Source of the DNA: Mallotus nudiflorus | Lineage: Eukaryota > Streptophyta > Magnoliopsida > Malpighiales > Euphorbiaceae | Assembly: GCA_947683625.1 (NCBI GenBank) | Contig: CANTUR010000066.1 | Coordinates: forward strand, 2,232,001 to 2,296,000 | Length of the DNA stretch: 64,000 bases | Direction of reading: 5' to 3' | Shown here: piece after piece, positions 22,320-32,059 of the stretch | Layout: the number at the start of each line of letters is the position of its first letter | How positions within the stretch are numbered: position 1 is the stretch's first letter | Position numbers and translations under genes: made by a program | Notes under the pieces: generated by a model | Seen by the model: the letters and a program-made list of their open reading frames with translations, nothing else | Databases searched by the model: none | Told to the model about the DNA's origin: nothing

Positions 22320-22407
22320 GATTTTGAAGATTCAAAGAATTCAAAGGAAGAAAGAAAAAAAAATATGATTTCAAGAATTCAATAAAAATTTTGATTTCAA
22401 TGGGTAT

Positions 22408-22419
22408 GCTCTAATACCA
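22408..22419 (-). promoter_or_regulatory. Primer-binding site of the short copia element
   Basis: The minus strand reads TGGTATTAGAGC, one base away from the tRNA-iMet complement TGGTATCAGAGC, directly against the LTR at 22420. Confidence 0.85.
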
Positions 22420-22640
22420 TGAAAAATAAAATTTAGAGAAAAAAGAAAGAAAATTTAAGGGACATATTTTTTCATAATATTCAAAGAAAGGTCACACCCT
22501 TTATATATACACATAGGAATCCTAATCACAACCTAATTAGGAATATAATAACATCCTAAATAGAATAAAAACTTCATTCCTAATTATATACAAATATTTA
22601 CTTCCTAATATATACAATAAAAATATTTACTTCTGCAACA
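22420..22640 (-). repeat. 5' LTR of the short copia element (221 bp)
   Basis: It starts TGAAAAATAAAATTTAGAG and ends TTCTGCAACA on the plus strand. It is slightly longer than the other LTR because of an insertion near ACACATAGG (about 22508). Confidence 0.88.
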
Positions 22641-24727
22641 ATTTTTACAACAAAAATTTTACAAATAACCAAGTAAAACTTTTCAAAAAATAAAAATACA
22701 ACACAAACATGTAAGATCTTCTATGGATTATCATAATAAAGTGTAGATCAATGAAGATGGCGATCTGTTAAAAAAAAGTCACTACAATTTAGTAAAAGTA
22801 AGAAAAGACTGAATCGAGATTGAGAGAAATAATGAGAGATAGATGAAGATCAAAGGATTAAAAAGAGTTGTCATGGTTTCTTAAGGTTAAAGATAAAAAT
22901 TAGGAATTAAGGGAGAAGAGAGACTGAAAGAGGAGGATAGAGGATGAGAGGTAAATAGGAGGTTAAAAAATGGGACACATGATTGAAATGACAAGAACAA
23001 GGGTTTTTTGTATATATACTAACCCTAGTTCTAAAATGATTTAATTTCAATTTAACCTATATTTTCGAAAATTCATATAGGTGGGTAAAAAAATAACTTC
23101 CCCTAACCCGTCAACCAAAAACTGATATACCCACTCTTCGATATTCTAATTGATCAACTCAAAATCTCAACAGCTAAACTCAAGCAGTACATCGGGTTGA
23201 GTTAGTATGGAATCTCATACTTTGGTTGGTCTTGCTCATCCCTAATAAAGGCTAGATAACCATGCACATATATATACCCACTCTTCAACATAAATAACCT
23301 AGTAAATAGAAAAATTGAAGTATCATAAATGGCATAGGCTGAAATGAAATCATGTGAAATTCATGCACAAGAATCAAATTCCTAATCAACCTATTAACCT
23401 AGATAATTTAATCTAAACATAACAATCAATTTAGGTTTTTAAATTTATCCACAAATCAAGCTCTGATACCACATATAAGCAAAATTACAAGATCCAGTAC
23501 ATAAATTTAAAACACCCAACAATATAATAATTTAATTTAGTAGAAACAATCACGTACTTGTATCATGTTCAATGTATAGACATCTCTAATATATAACTAC
23601 AACAGAAACAATAAAAAAAATAAATGGAATTAAGAAAATAGAAGAGTAGATTTTTCTCTCTTATCTTTCTCACACATAAGCGGCTCTCAATGAGACATGC
23701 TAAAATATTAGATTCATAGGATGAAGAGGGGACTTTAGCCTATTTATATAGAAAATTCTTTAGGTTTACCCCATTACTAATCCTAGTAGGATTATGCTTA
23801 CACTTACTACCTTACTATACTATCCCATTAAGGTGCAAATAAGTCCATAACACAGATGATCACTTTAAACACAAATTGAGCTTTCCCACATATTCTCTTA
23901 AACTATATTGATTTAGTCAGTTTTCACAAATTAAAACATCTCAGGCAGCCCAAAATATAATAAAATTTCTAACATATAAAACTTAAACCCAAAATCTTAT
24001 TTAAGAGAATTCAAACTTCTGACCACTTAAACCCATAGATGTTCGTAATATTTTTTTTTCCATATTTTGAATTTGCAATAAGTGAATATAAATTCACATA
24101 AATCGTGTCTTAGCAAAAAATTTCCAAAATTAATTTTCCCAAAAGGAAATAAAAAAAGTTCCAATTGGCAGAAATTTAGGGATGCAATGCAATCATTTAA
24201 ACATAAAAAGAATAAAAAAAAAACAACAACAACAAGAACACCTTGGACACTCTCTATATTCTGACATTAAAAATGAATGAAAGATGATCCCTTTTAACTA
24301 TTACTTAACATTGGCAAATAAAATTGGAATATGCCCATACACTCAAAGAGAAATTTTATAATGATTTTGATCTTTAATCATTTGGATGACCAAACTAATA
24401 ATATCAAGCCTTTTAAAGTTCATTCATGTGTTATTAGGTTTTAATTTTTAATCATTTTAATTAAAATACTGAATTTTTATTGGTTTAACATTCCAACTCA
24501 TTAAAAACCAAGACTATAGTATCATGTCTCCCACTCAAGAGCTCAGTAAGCCACAAAACCCTTAACTATGTACACTAGTTGTTCCTCATCTACCCATTGA
24601 TATTCCTTTTTTTTTTTTAATAATTAATAAAGTTATCAAAATAACCTATAAAAGTAATTTTTAAATTTTTATCAGATTACTTTTATGAATTAGAAATTGA
24701 CCTTATATTTCTAGATACATTTAATAA
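22641..24727. other. AT-rich intergenic DNA with isolated element-end motifs
   Basis: I see no gene. The segment ending near 23251 (TTGCTCATCCCTA) has the form of a plant hAT terminus (TAGGGATGAGCAA when reversed), but no partner end was found. A primer-binding-site-like motif sits at 23460-23471. The open frame at 24082-24264 is lysine-rich low-complexity sequence and not convincing. Confidence 0.4.
23460..23471 (-). promoter_or_regulatory. Orphan primer-binding-site-like motif
   Basis: The minus strand reads TGGTATCAGAGC exactly, the tRNA-iMet complement. The sequence to its right (to about 24000) could be a diverged LTR: it contains a TATTTATATAG-like TATA element near 23740. No second LTR or coding region was found, so it may be a relic or chance. 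Confidence 0.3.
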
Positions 24728-25207
24728 GGAGTTATTTATACTCGCAGTCCCTAACTTATTACACTTTTCCTACCATCGTCTTAAAGAATCAATTGGACAC
24801 ATAAAAATATCTGACTTTTAATTTTAGTAATAGTGATCTCTCATTCGTCGATTTTTGATGAAATCAACAACAGAATGCTAACATGGACAAATAAGGTGAT
24901 GATGATGTGGTAAAATATTTTTAATAGTGAACTAGAGATCATGCCAAATGGGATTTTTTTTAATTTATACTGCAAAGTTTGACAGAGACTCACGTGACCT
25001 CTAGTTCATCATTGAAAATAATTTTGTCATAGTATTATCCCCTTATTTACCCAGATCAGCGTTCTGATGTTAATTTCATAAAAAATCAATGCATGAGGAT
25101 CACAATTACTAAAATTAAAAGTCAAGGATTTTTGTGTGTCCAATTGATTTTTTGGGATGATGGTGGAAAATAGATAATAAGTTATGGACTATGAGTGTAA
25201 ATAACCC
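24728..25207. mobile_element. MITE with very long inverted arms (480 bp), Mutator-like
   Basis: The left half and the reverse complement of the right half match over most of the element: both arms share TAACTTATTA, AATCAATTGGACACA and GACTTTTAATTTTAGTAAT. The flanks TTTAATAA (24720-24727) and TTTAAAAA (25208-25215) agree in seven of eight bases. There is no coding sequence. Foldback structure plus an 8-9 bp duplication suggests a Mutator-like non-autonomous element; the superfamily is inference. Confidence 0.75.
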
Positions 25208-25242
25208 TTTAAAAAAGAAACCAGTAGTGAACTGTTTTAGTA

Positions 25243-25244
<2 letters not shown>

Positions 25245-25300
<56 letters not shown>
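25245..25300. repeat. (AT)28 microsatellite
   Basis: Fifty-six bases of uninterrupted AT lie 37 bp from the end of the MITE. Tyr-Ile repeat frames across it on both strands are artefacts. Confidence 0.95.
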
Positions 25301-25304
<4 letters not shown>

Positions 25305-26552
25305 CTGAACATAGAACTCAAAAAGTGTATTGTATGTGGTATAAGGATATTGCAAAACAAGTTTGGGTCGATTTGGTTATTTTATTAGGCCACTATTTCT
25401 ACTAAATTTCTTGAATTTTAAATATTTTTAATTTCTTTTATATGATTTGTTATAAAAAAAATTATAATGTTTAATGGGGTAAAATGGTGTAATTATAATT
25501 ATATTGGTTATTAAGTTCTTTTATCCAATTTTTATAAAAAAAAATTAAGTAAATTTCATCGATAATTTATCTAATTCTAAATAAAAGAAAATGTTGAAAT
25601 TATGTATATATTTTTAACAAGTAAACAATTTTTCACCTAAAAATAAACTAATAAATCCTTAAGATAAAAATTATACAATTGATATATTTGCTAAGAAAAA
25701 AAAGTATAATTTAGTTATTTTATGAAAAAAATATAAATCATACTGTATTTTAAGCCTTTCCTATGCTATAATAATACCCTTTAATAAGTTATGATTTAAA
25801 TTTAACTTGACAATAAAATGCACAAAGTTAATAAAAATAACATAGAGTATAATATAGATCAGTGTTAAATAATAGTTAATAAAAATAACAGTTTAAGTAG
25901 AATTGTATTATTTTATTTTATTTAATTAAAATTTTAATTTATCAAATAAATTTTATAATTTTAAATAAAATATAAAAGTTTAATAAATAATTTAAAAGGC
26001 GAACAAGTTTAAAAAATGGCATCGATTATTAAATATTCATTTAGAAATTTAAATTAATTAAATTATAAATTTATTAACTAAACATATAAATATTTATAAT
26101 TAACTAAATAACAATAAAAGAGAAAAATGAATATAAAGGTCTAATTCAATAAAAATTAAATTTATTAGATTTTTAAAAATTACAGGGACTAAATGAAATA
26201 TTTTTTATGTGTCAATAATATCGTGAAAGGAACAAATATTGATAAAAATAAAAATGTATATATATATATATATATAAAAGTAAGCACAAAGAAACAAAAT
26301 TTGTTAGATAAAGAAATTAAATATATATCTCTTTTATAGTGTAATTTAATTTAAATAATTAAAATTTTAATATTTATTTTAATATTGTTAATTGTAGAAA
26401 AAGGAAAAGTACAATACATACATTATCTCTTATACTTGTTCAATACATTCAATAAAAGTGCAGGGACCAAAAATGGATTATACCATAATGTTTTGTTTTT
26501 CTTCACAATACATTCAATGCTATCCCATTCCTGATGCAAATCTACATCCAAC
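25301..26552. other. AT-rich intergenic DNA
   Basis: Nothing recognisable apart from a short TA run of about ten units near 26256-26275. No open frame of note, no LTR or inverted-repeat structure seen. Confidence 0.6.
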
Positions 26553-26560
26553 GCCTCAAC

Positions 26561-27028
26561 TAGGGGTGTTCAAAAATTGACCGATTCAATGTTTCGATAT
26601 CAAACCGATCCGAGTCGGGTCGGATTTTTTTAAACATTTATAAATTTTAGTCAGTAACTGAACCCGGTAAAAAACCCACCATTTGCTAATTACATATATA
26701 TATATATTTACAACCAAAGTGGCAAGGCCCCATTTATTTAGAGTATGCGGCCCCTTCCATTTAATTTTTTTTTTTTCAATTTCAAAAAATTGACCAAAAA
26801 TGGTGGAAGTAGGAGTCAACCAGCATCCAAAGGAAGAAAGGGACGCACGAAGACCACCTGGCCATTGGATTCCCTTGTGTCTTTTATTTTTTTCATTTTA
26901 TATATTAGTTTGTTGGATATTCAATATTCAACCAGAAACCCGCAGAAACTTGGCAGTTCGGGCCAATCTTCAATTTTGAAAATTTCTCAAACCTGGCCTC
27001 GACTTGTCCTGCCCGATGAACACTCCTA
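26561..27028. mobile_element. Non-autonomous hAT element (468 bp) with perfect 8-bp target-site duplication
   Basis: The termini are TAGGGGTGTTC and GAACACTCCTA (11-bp inverted repeat, one mismatch). The 8-bp direct repeat GCCTCAAC stands at 26553-26560 and 27029-27036 with no mismatch; 8 bp is the hAT signature. The subterminal sequence is rich in CGGGTCGG- and GGCCCGAAC-like motifs, as is common in plant hAT MITEs. The small open frames inside show no transposase motif. Confidence 0.9.
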
Positions 27029-27207
27029 GCCTCAACGACCAACCGCCTGAAAATGTCAAACGAACCTTTACAAAAAGAAACTCTTCAATTGTGTATATAA
27101 TATAAGAATATACAAGAAAAAGAGAAATGGGTAAGTGGCTAGCGTAATTGTCGGGATTTTCCAGGATAACAATGTAGGTGGGTTGGCTAACCAATTTTTC
27201 AACTAAC

Positions 27208-27717
27208 GGGTTTATTGTACAAATAATACCTTAATTTTGTCACATATTTTATTTTGTTACAAAATTTTTAATTTTTTTCTTTTCAGTTACTGAAATTTTA
27301 TTTTTATTTCATATTAAAATAATTCGAATATATTTAATTAAATTTAATATACATGATAGTCAAAAAATATATATTTTTAATATATTCACCACGTAAATAT
27401 TGCAATAAACAACCTAATTATCTTGTGAGTCTTAAAAAATAAAATTACTAAAAAGAATAAAATTAAAAATGAAAAAATAAAATTATTTTTTAAGACCTAC
27501 AAGATAATTAGACTATTTAATATGATGCTTATGTGACGGATATACTAAAAATATACTTATTCTAGTTATCACGTATCCTAAATTTGATAGAATATATTTA
27601 ATGTGCTTTAACAAGAAATAAAAATAGAATTTAAGTAATTGAAAAGAAAAGAATTATAATTCTGGTACTAAAATGACATATGTAGCAAAGTTAATATATC
27701 ATTGATGCAATAAACCC
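27208..27717. mobile_element. MITE with long inverted arms (510 bp), Mutator-like
   Basis: It begins GGGTTTATTG and ends CAATAAACCC, and the arms match imperfectly over 200 bp or more (shared blocks include CTTTTCA, AATTATCTTGT and AGTCTTAAAAAATAA or its diverged mate). The flanks TTCAACTAAC (27198-27207) and TTCAACTAGC (27718-27727) agree in nine of ten bases. It lies 321 bp upstream of the reductase start codon. Confidence 0.85.
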
Positions 27718-28038
27718 TTCAACTAGCATAATTAGAATTTAATGATCCAGAGTACAACGTAGGATTTGACCAAGTTGTGCGGAGATGGAGCAGGTGTATT
27801 TGGAGTTGGTGATGATGGTAGGTGGATAAGTGAAAGAGATGGCAAGGATGAAAGAAAAAAAAAAGTTTTTAGGATTTTAATTGATTTTTTTATGTTAATA
27901 AATACATTTTTCCTCTCAGCCTCTAGATTCATAACAAGATTACCACAAATATAGGTACATTTTCAAAAACTTAATTGATCATCTACAAGAAAAGGGCAAA
28001 ATAGAGTAAACCCAGAAAAAGAAAAAGAGGAAAAAAAA
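27718..28038 (+). promoter_or_regulatory. Upstream region of the reductase gene
   Basis: Only about 320 bp separate the MITE from the ATG. I see no clear TATA box close to the gene. The last 60 bases are A/G-rich (GAAAAAGAGGAAAAAAAAATGG), which fits a plant 5' untranslated leader with an A-rich start context. A short open frame at 27766-27954 is not convincing. Confidence 0.35.
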
Positions 28039-29764
28039 ATGGAGAGTGAATGTGGTGAAGTAGTGAGCAACAAACAAGTGATATTCAAGAACTATGTGAG
28101 TGGTTTTCCTAAAGAATCAGACATGTGTTTAACTACTGCTTCGATTAAACTTAGAGTACCACAAGAGAGTAAAGCTATTTTGATCAAGAATCTTTATTTA
28201 TCTTGTGATCCTTACTTGAGATTTCAGATGAGTAATTCCTCTTCTGAGGATTCTGAGTTCTCTCCATTCCGTCCTGGCTCCGTAATCTCTCTTTCTTCAT
28301 TTTTATTACTTCTATTATTTATTTTATTTATACGCTCATAGTATAAAGATTTCGTTTTGGAATTTCAGTGGGCTGTCTCAACTGGAAAAAAAAAAAGGGG
28401 AATGAGGTTCTTAGAACAGCATCTATATGCTATATTCTCTTGAAATGGGAGGTGTCCCATGAAACTGTTCAAGCAGAAAATAGTTAGGTGTCAAAGTCGG
28501 CAGCTGTATTAATCTTCGTATTTATATTTTTTAACAGCCAATGCAGTCTCCGGGAGTGGCGAAAGTGGTGGATTCTGACCATCCTGAGTTCAAGAAAGGT
28601 GACTTAGTATGGGGTCTAACTTACTGGGAAGAGTATACTCTTATAATGGAACCTGAGAAGACAATTTTTAAAATACGCCACACTGATGTGCCTCTTTCCT
28701 ACTACACTGGACTTCTTGGTAATTATATTATTTCTTCAGTTCATGGGGATTTAGATTAATTTCAGGTCCTTAATTTGATGTATCATCTTTGTTGAGCTAC
28801 CACTCTCTGGCAGCCAAATAAATACATTATATATATTTTTTTCTTTTTTATATTTTCTCTTAACATTTTCTTCTGTAGGATTGCCTGGCATTACTGCTTA
28901 CTTTGGTTTCAACGACATCTGTTCTCCTCAGAAAGGAGAGCGAGTCTACGTTTCAGCTGCATCTGGTGCAGTTGGTCAGCTTGTTGGGCAATTAGCGAAG
29001 TTGTCTGGTTGCTATGTTGTTGGCAGTGCAGGAAGACAAGAAAAGGTGAGCCAATTAATTGGCATAGTTTTCGTTCTTGTAACTTGTTTCATATGTAATC
29101 ATTGAAATTTGAAGGCGTGCAAATTTTCGTGCTTTTCACCAATTAAGAGTGGTTGCTAGTTAATTGGATTTATTTTGAACATGATATAAATCGGGTCATA
29201 TTAATTTATATTTCGATTCGTCATATTCAAAGGTTGAACTGCTGAAGAACAAGTTTAGTTTTGACAATGCTTTCAATTACAAAGAGGAGTCTGACTGGGA
29301 TGCAGCCTTAAAAGGGTCAGTAGCCGTGCTATCGAATTTCTCTACTCGTGTTTATGTAATGTGCTAACTTAATTCTTGAAACCAGGTATTTCCCAGAAGG
29401 CATCGACATTTACTTTGACAATGTGGGCGGCAAAATGCTTGATGCAGTACTTCCAAACATGAGGAAGCACGGCCGCATTGCTGTCTGCGGGATGATATCC
29501 CAGTACAATCTCGAGCAGCCTGATGGCGTGCACAATTTATTGAATGTTTTTTACAAGCGCCTTCATATTCAAGGATTTCTTGCTGATGTTTACATGAACC
29601 AGTACTCCAAGTTCCTAGATTTCATCATGCCTCATGTCAAAGATGGGAAGGTGACTTACGTGGAGGACATAGCTGAAGGTCTAGAGAATGCTCCTGCTGC
29701 TCTGGTAGGCCTTTTCAGTGGCCGCAATGTTGGGAAACAACTGGTGGCGGTTGCTCGCGAGTGA
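28039..29764 (+). CDS. NADPH-dependent 2-alkenal reductase / alkenal double-bond reductase (5 exons, 350 aa)
   Basis: Exons: 28039-28281, 28538-28718, 28879-29045, 29233-29315, 29386-29764 (stop TGA). All introns are GT-AG, the summed coding length is 1,053 nt, and the phases join without a stop. The product is a zinc-independent medium-chain dehydrogenase/reductase of the leukotriene B4 dehydrogenase-like plant group. Visible motifs: CDPYLRFQM (about 56-64), GDLVWGLTYWEEYTLI, PLSYYTGLLGLPGITAYFGF, the nucleotide-binding AASGAVGQLVGQLAK (168-182), YFDNVGGKMLDAV (234-246) and GMISQYN, whose Tyr (about 265) is implicated in catalysis in the Arabidopsis relative. The family uses NADPH to reduce the alpha,beta double bond of reactive aldehydes such as hydroxynonenal, and some members reduce phenylpropenals; it is usually cytosolic. 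Substrate here is inferred. Length equals the family norm (about 345-351 aa). Neighbours are transposons only. Confidence 0.95.
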
Positions 29765-32050
29765 TTCTTGTAGTGTATATTGTACCACAAATCAATGGTG
29801 TTTTTATTGTTTGACAATTATTGTGTATTCGGTTTAATGAATATTTTATAAAATGAATTCATTTGGATATTTTAATAACTTTTTATAATTTGATTTAATT
29901 TAACAATTTCACACATTAAAAAGTTGAAATTGTAAATAAATTTTATAAATATTTTATTTAAATAAAAACACAACTTTTTAAATTTATTCCAAACACTTGT
30001 AGTTTTGATGAATAAAATAAATAAGATTATTTCTTAGTTATTACTCATTTGAAAATTCTTATCCATTTTTAGGGTGTACTATATTTAACAATTAAATTTG
30101 TAGTACTATAACTATAGTTGTAGTTATGTGTTTCATTTTTCAGATCCATAATTTTCATGGGTAGAGATTTTTACACTTCACTTGATAATTGCACTCACTT
30201 TGACTTCATTTATAATTTAAATGATTTAAATATTCTTAATTCAAAATAATTATATTTTATTATTTCAATACTAACTTAATTATGTATATATGGTCAAAAT
30301 TAATAACTTGAATGCAAATAAAAGCTATTTATAATTTTATTAATTTGTCATATTATTTCATTTTTGTGTTCAACTTATATTACTAAAATTTAATTAAAAA
30401 ATTATATTTCTTTATTAATTTAGTTGTGAAATATTAATTTTAATATTTTTAATTGTATTAATGTTTCAAGTGTTTTTAAATGGTAAAAAAAAAAATCAAT
30501 GGTGAATTTAATTTTAAGTTTTCTATTGAAATTTTTGATAAAATGATATTACACAACATAAAAAAATTTAATGGTGAATTTAATTTTAAGTTTCTATTAA
30601 AATTTTTTAATAAAATGGTAGAATATAATACTAAAAAATTACATGTAGTGAAAAATTAATTAAGTTGATAGAAATACAATTTTTGATTGAAGGGTACTAA
30701 AGTCATTGTATTTAATATAAAAATTTAAATAGAGTGCATTTATAAATGGAGGGTGTGCAAAAATTGCTGCCCAATTTTCATTGTTAGAAAGGTGTGGTAT
30801 ATTTGCATGATTGGTTGATAATGCTTGAACTTGTTTCATTACAGACTTTAAATAGATTTACAGAGAAAATTTTTTTACTAGCAATTAGAAAACTCTAAAA
30901 TAAAGGGAAAAAAAAAACAACTTTGATCTTTACAGATTTAATTTGTTAGAATATTAGTCTTATAATTTTTTTTTGTGATTCAGCTGTATTAATATTTCTG
31001 GCAATATTATTTCTCAAGTGATGTAGCATTTATCTAGCTCTCAATAGAATCTAAATGTATTTAATCTTTATATTTTTAAAAAAATTCAAGTAAATTTATG
31101 ATAAATTTAAAATAATTTTGTTGTTAATATTTAATATTGAATACTAATATTTCATTATAAAATATTTATTTTGTTAATTAATGGAAATTGAATTTGAAAA
31201 TATAAAACTCACAATTATTTTCTCACGAACATGAGTTCTATTGCTAATAGCACAATAAGAAAAAAAAAAAAAAAGGCCCAAAAATTTAAAATTTTCTAGT
31301 CATGAATCTGTGCAATTCGCGAACTATAAAATAAAATCATTAAATAAATAATTAGAATAGAATAACAACTAAATAAATTAAAAATAAAATATATCACACT
31401 AATTTTATTTTCTTTAATTTTTGTTGCCATAATTTTTTAGTTATAATAAGATTTATTTTTAAATAAAAAAAATACTAAATAATTACTTTAATGTTTTAAT
31501 TTTTTTGAATAGTTTGAAAAAAATATTTTAAGTGATTTAAGGTTGAAAGATACGTGATAAATAAACACTTTTAAAATTTGAGTAGTATTGAAATATATAT
31601 AATGGTGTTTTAGTTAAATATAATACTAAATAACTATGTTAAATATCTTATATTTAATAAAAAAAATTAGAATTTTTAATAGCTTGACACATTAAATTTT
31701 AAAATAAATATTCAAATATGAAGTTGGACAATTATCAAATTTTTAGCTTAATAATTTTAAGGCTCAACATTTAATATATAAACAGATTTTACTAGAAACT
31801 CTTTGATTTTGCCTCTAAAAGAGCAAGCTCACAACAAATAGCATTAGATCCTTTGAAAAATTTTAGAAGACTAAATGCATAGTTTTACCCCCTAAACTTT
31901 GCATGAGTTATCCCTCAATCTTTATTATATTTTATTTAATTTTTAAAAATTTTATTTTAAACCTTTTTTTTTATTTGAAAGGTTGGAGACCAGAAATCAA
32001 TCAATGCATCTGAAAATCTCAATTAGGTTGACACCACTTAGTGTTAACAT
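29765..32050. other. AT-rich intergenic DNA downstream of the reductase
   Basis: The gene's 3' end probably lies within 100-150 bp of the stop: AATGAATATTTTATAAAATG near 29838 could serve as an AT-rich polyadenylation region. The rest has no coding sequence or RNA gene I can recognise. It includes a tandem duplication at 30497-30621 and several poly-A/T runs. Confidence 0.5.
30497..30621. repeat. Diverged tandem duplication, about 75-bp period
   Basis: AATGGTGAATTTAATTTTAA starts near 30498 and again near 30571, each followed by GTTTCTATTRAAATTTTT (with an indel) and ATAAAATG. The copies differ by a few bases. Confidence 0.75.
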
Positions 32051-32059
32051 TATTTTTCT

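Larger units (their letters stand above)
17894..22640 (-). mobile_element. Ty1/copia retrotransposon with short LTRs (4.7 kb), minus orientation
   Basis: LTRs lie at 17894-18102 and 22420-22640, with a primer-binding site next to the right LTR and a polypurine tract next to the left one. The minus-strand coding order is gag, protease, integrase, RT, RNase H. The flanks ATTTA (17889-17893) and ATTTT (22641-22645) agree in four of five bases and are probably the target-site duplication. LTRs of about 210 bp and total length under 5 kb fit the Ale/Retrofit-type copia group, though I assign the lineage only from size. Many stops show it is inactive. Confidence 0.88.

Noticed and set aside
21592..23251. 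TAGGGATGAG at 21592 paired with CTCATCCCTA at 23242 as the ends of a hAT element
   Set aside because: The left motif lies inside copia coding sequence and the pair would cross the copia LTR. No 8-bp duplication was found.
25115..25388. Tyr-Ile repeat proteins on both strands
   Set aside because: They are translations of the (AT)28 microsatellite.
27766..27954. Small open frame upstream of the reductase as a separate gene or uORF
   Set aside because: It is Gly/Asp/Lys-rich with no family signal, and ends 85 bp before the reductase start. A short upstream ORF cannot be excluded, but nothing supports it.
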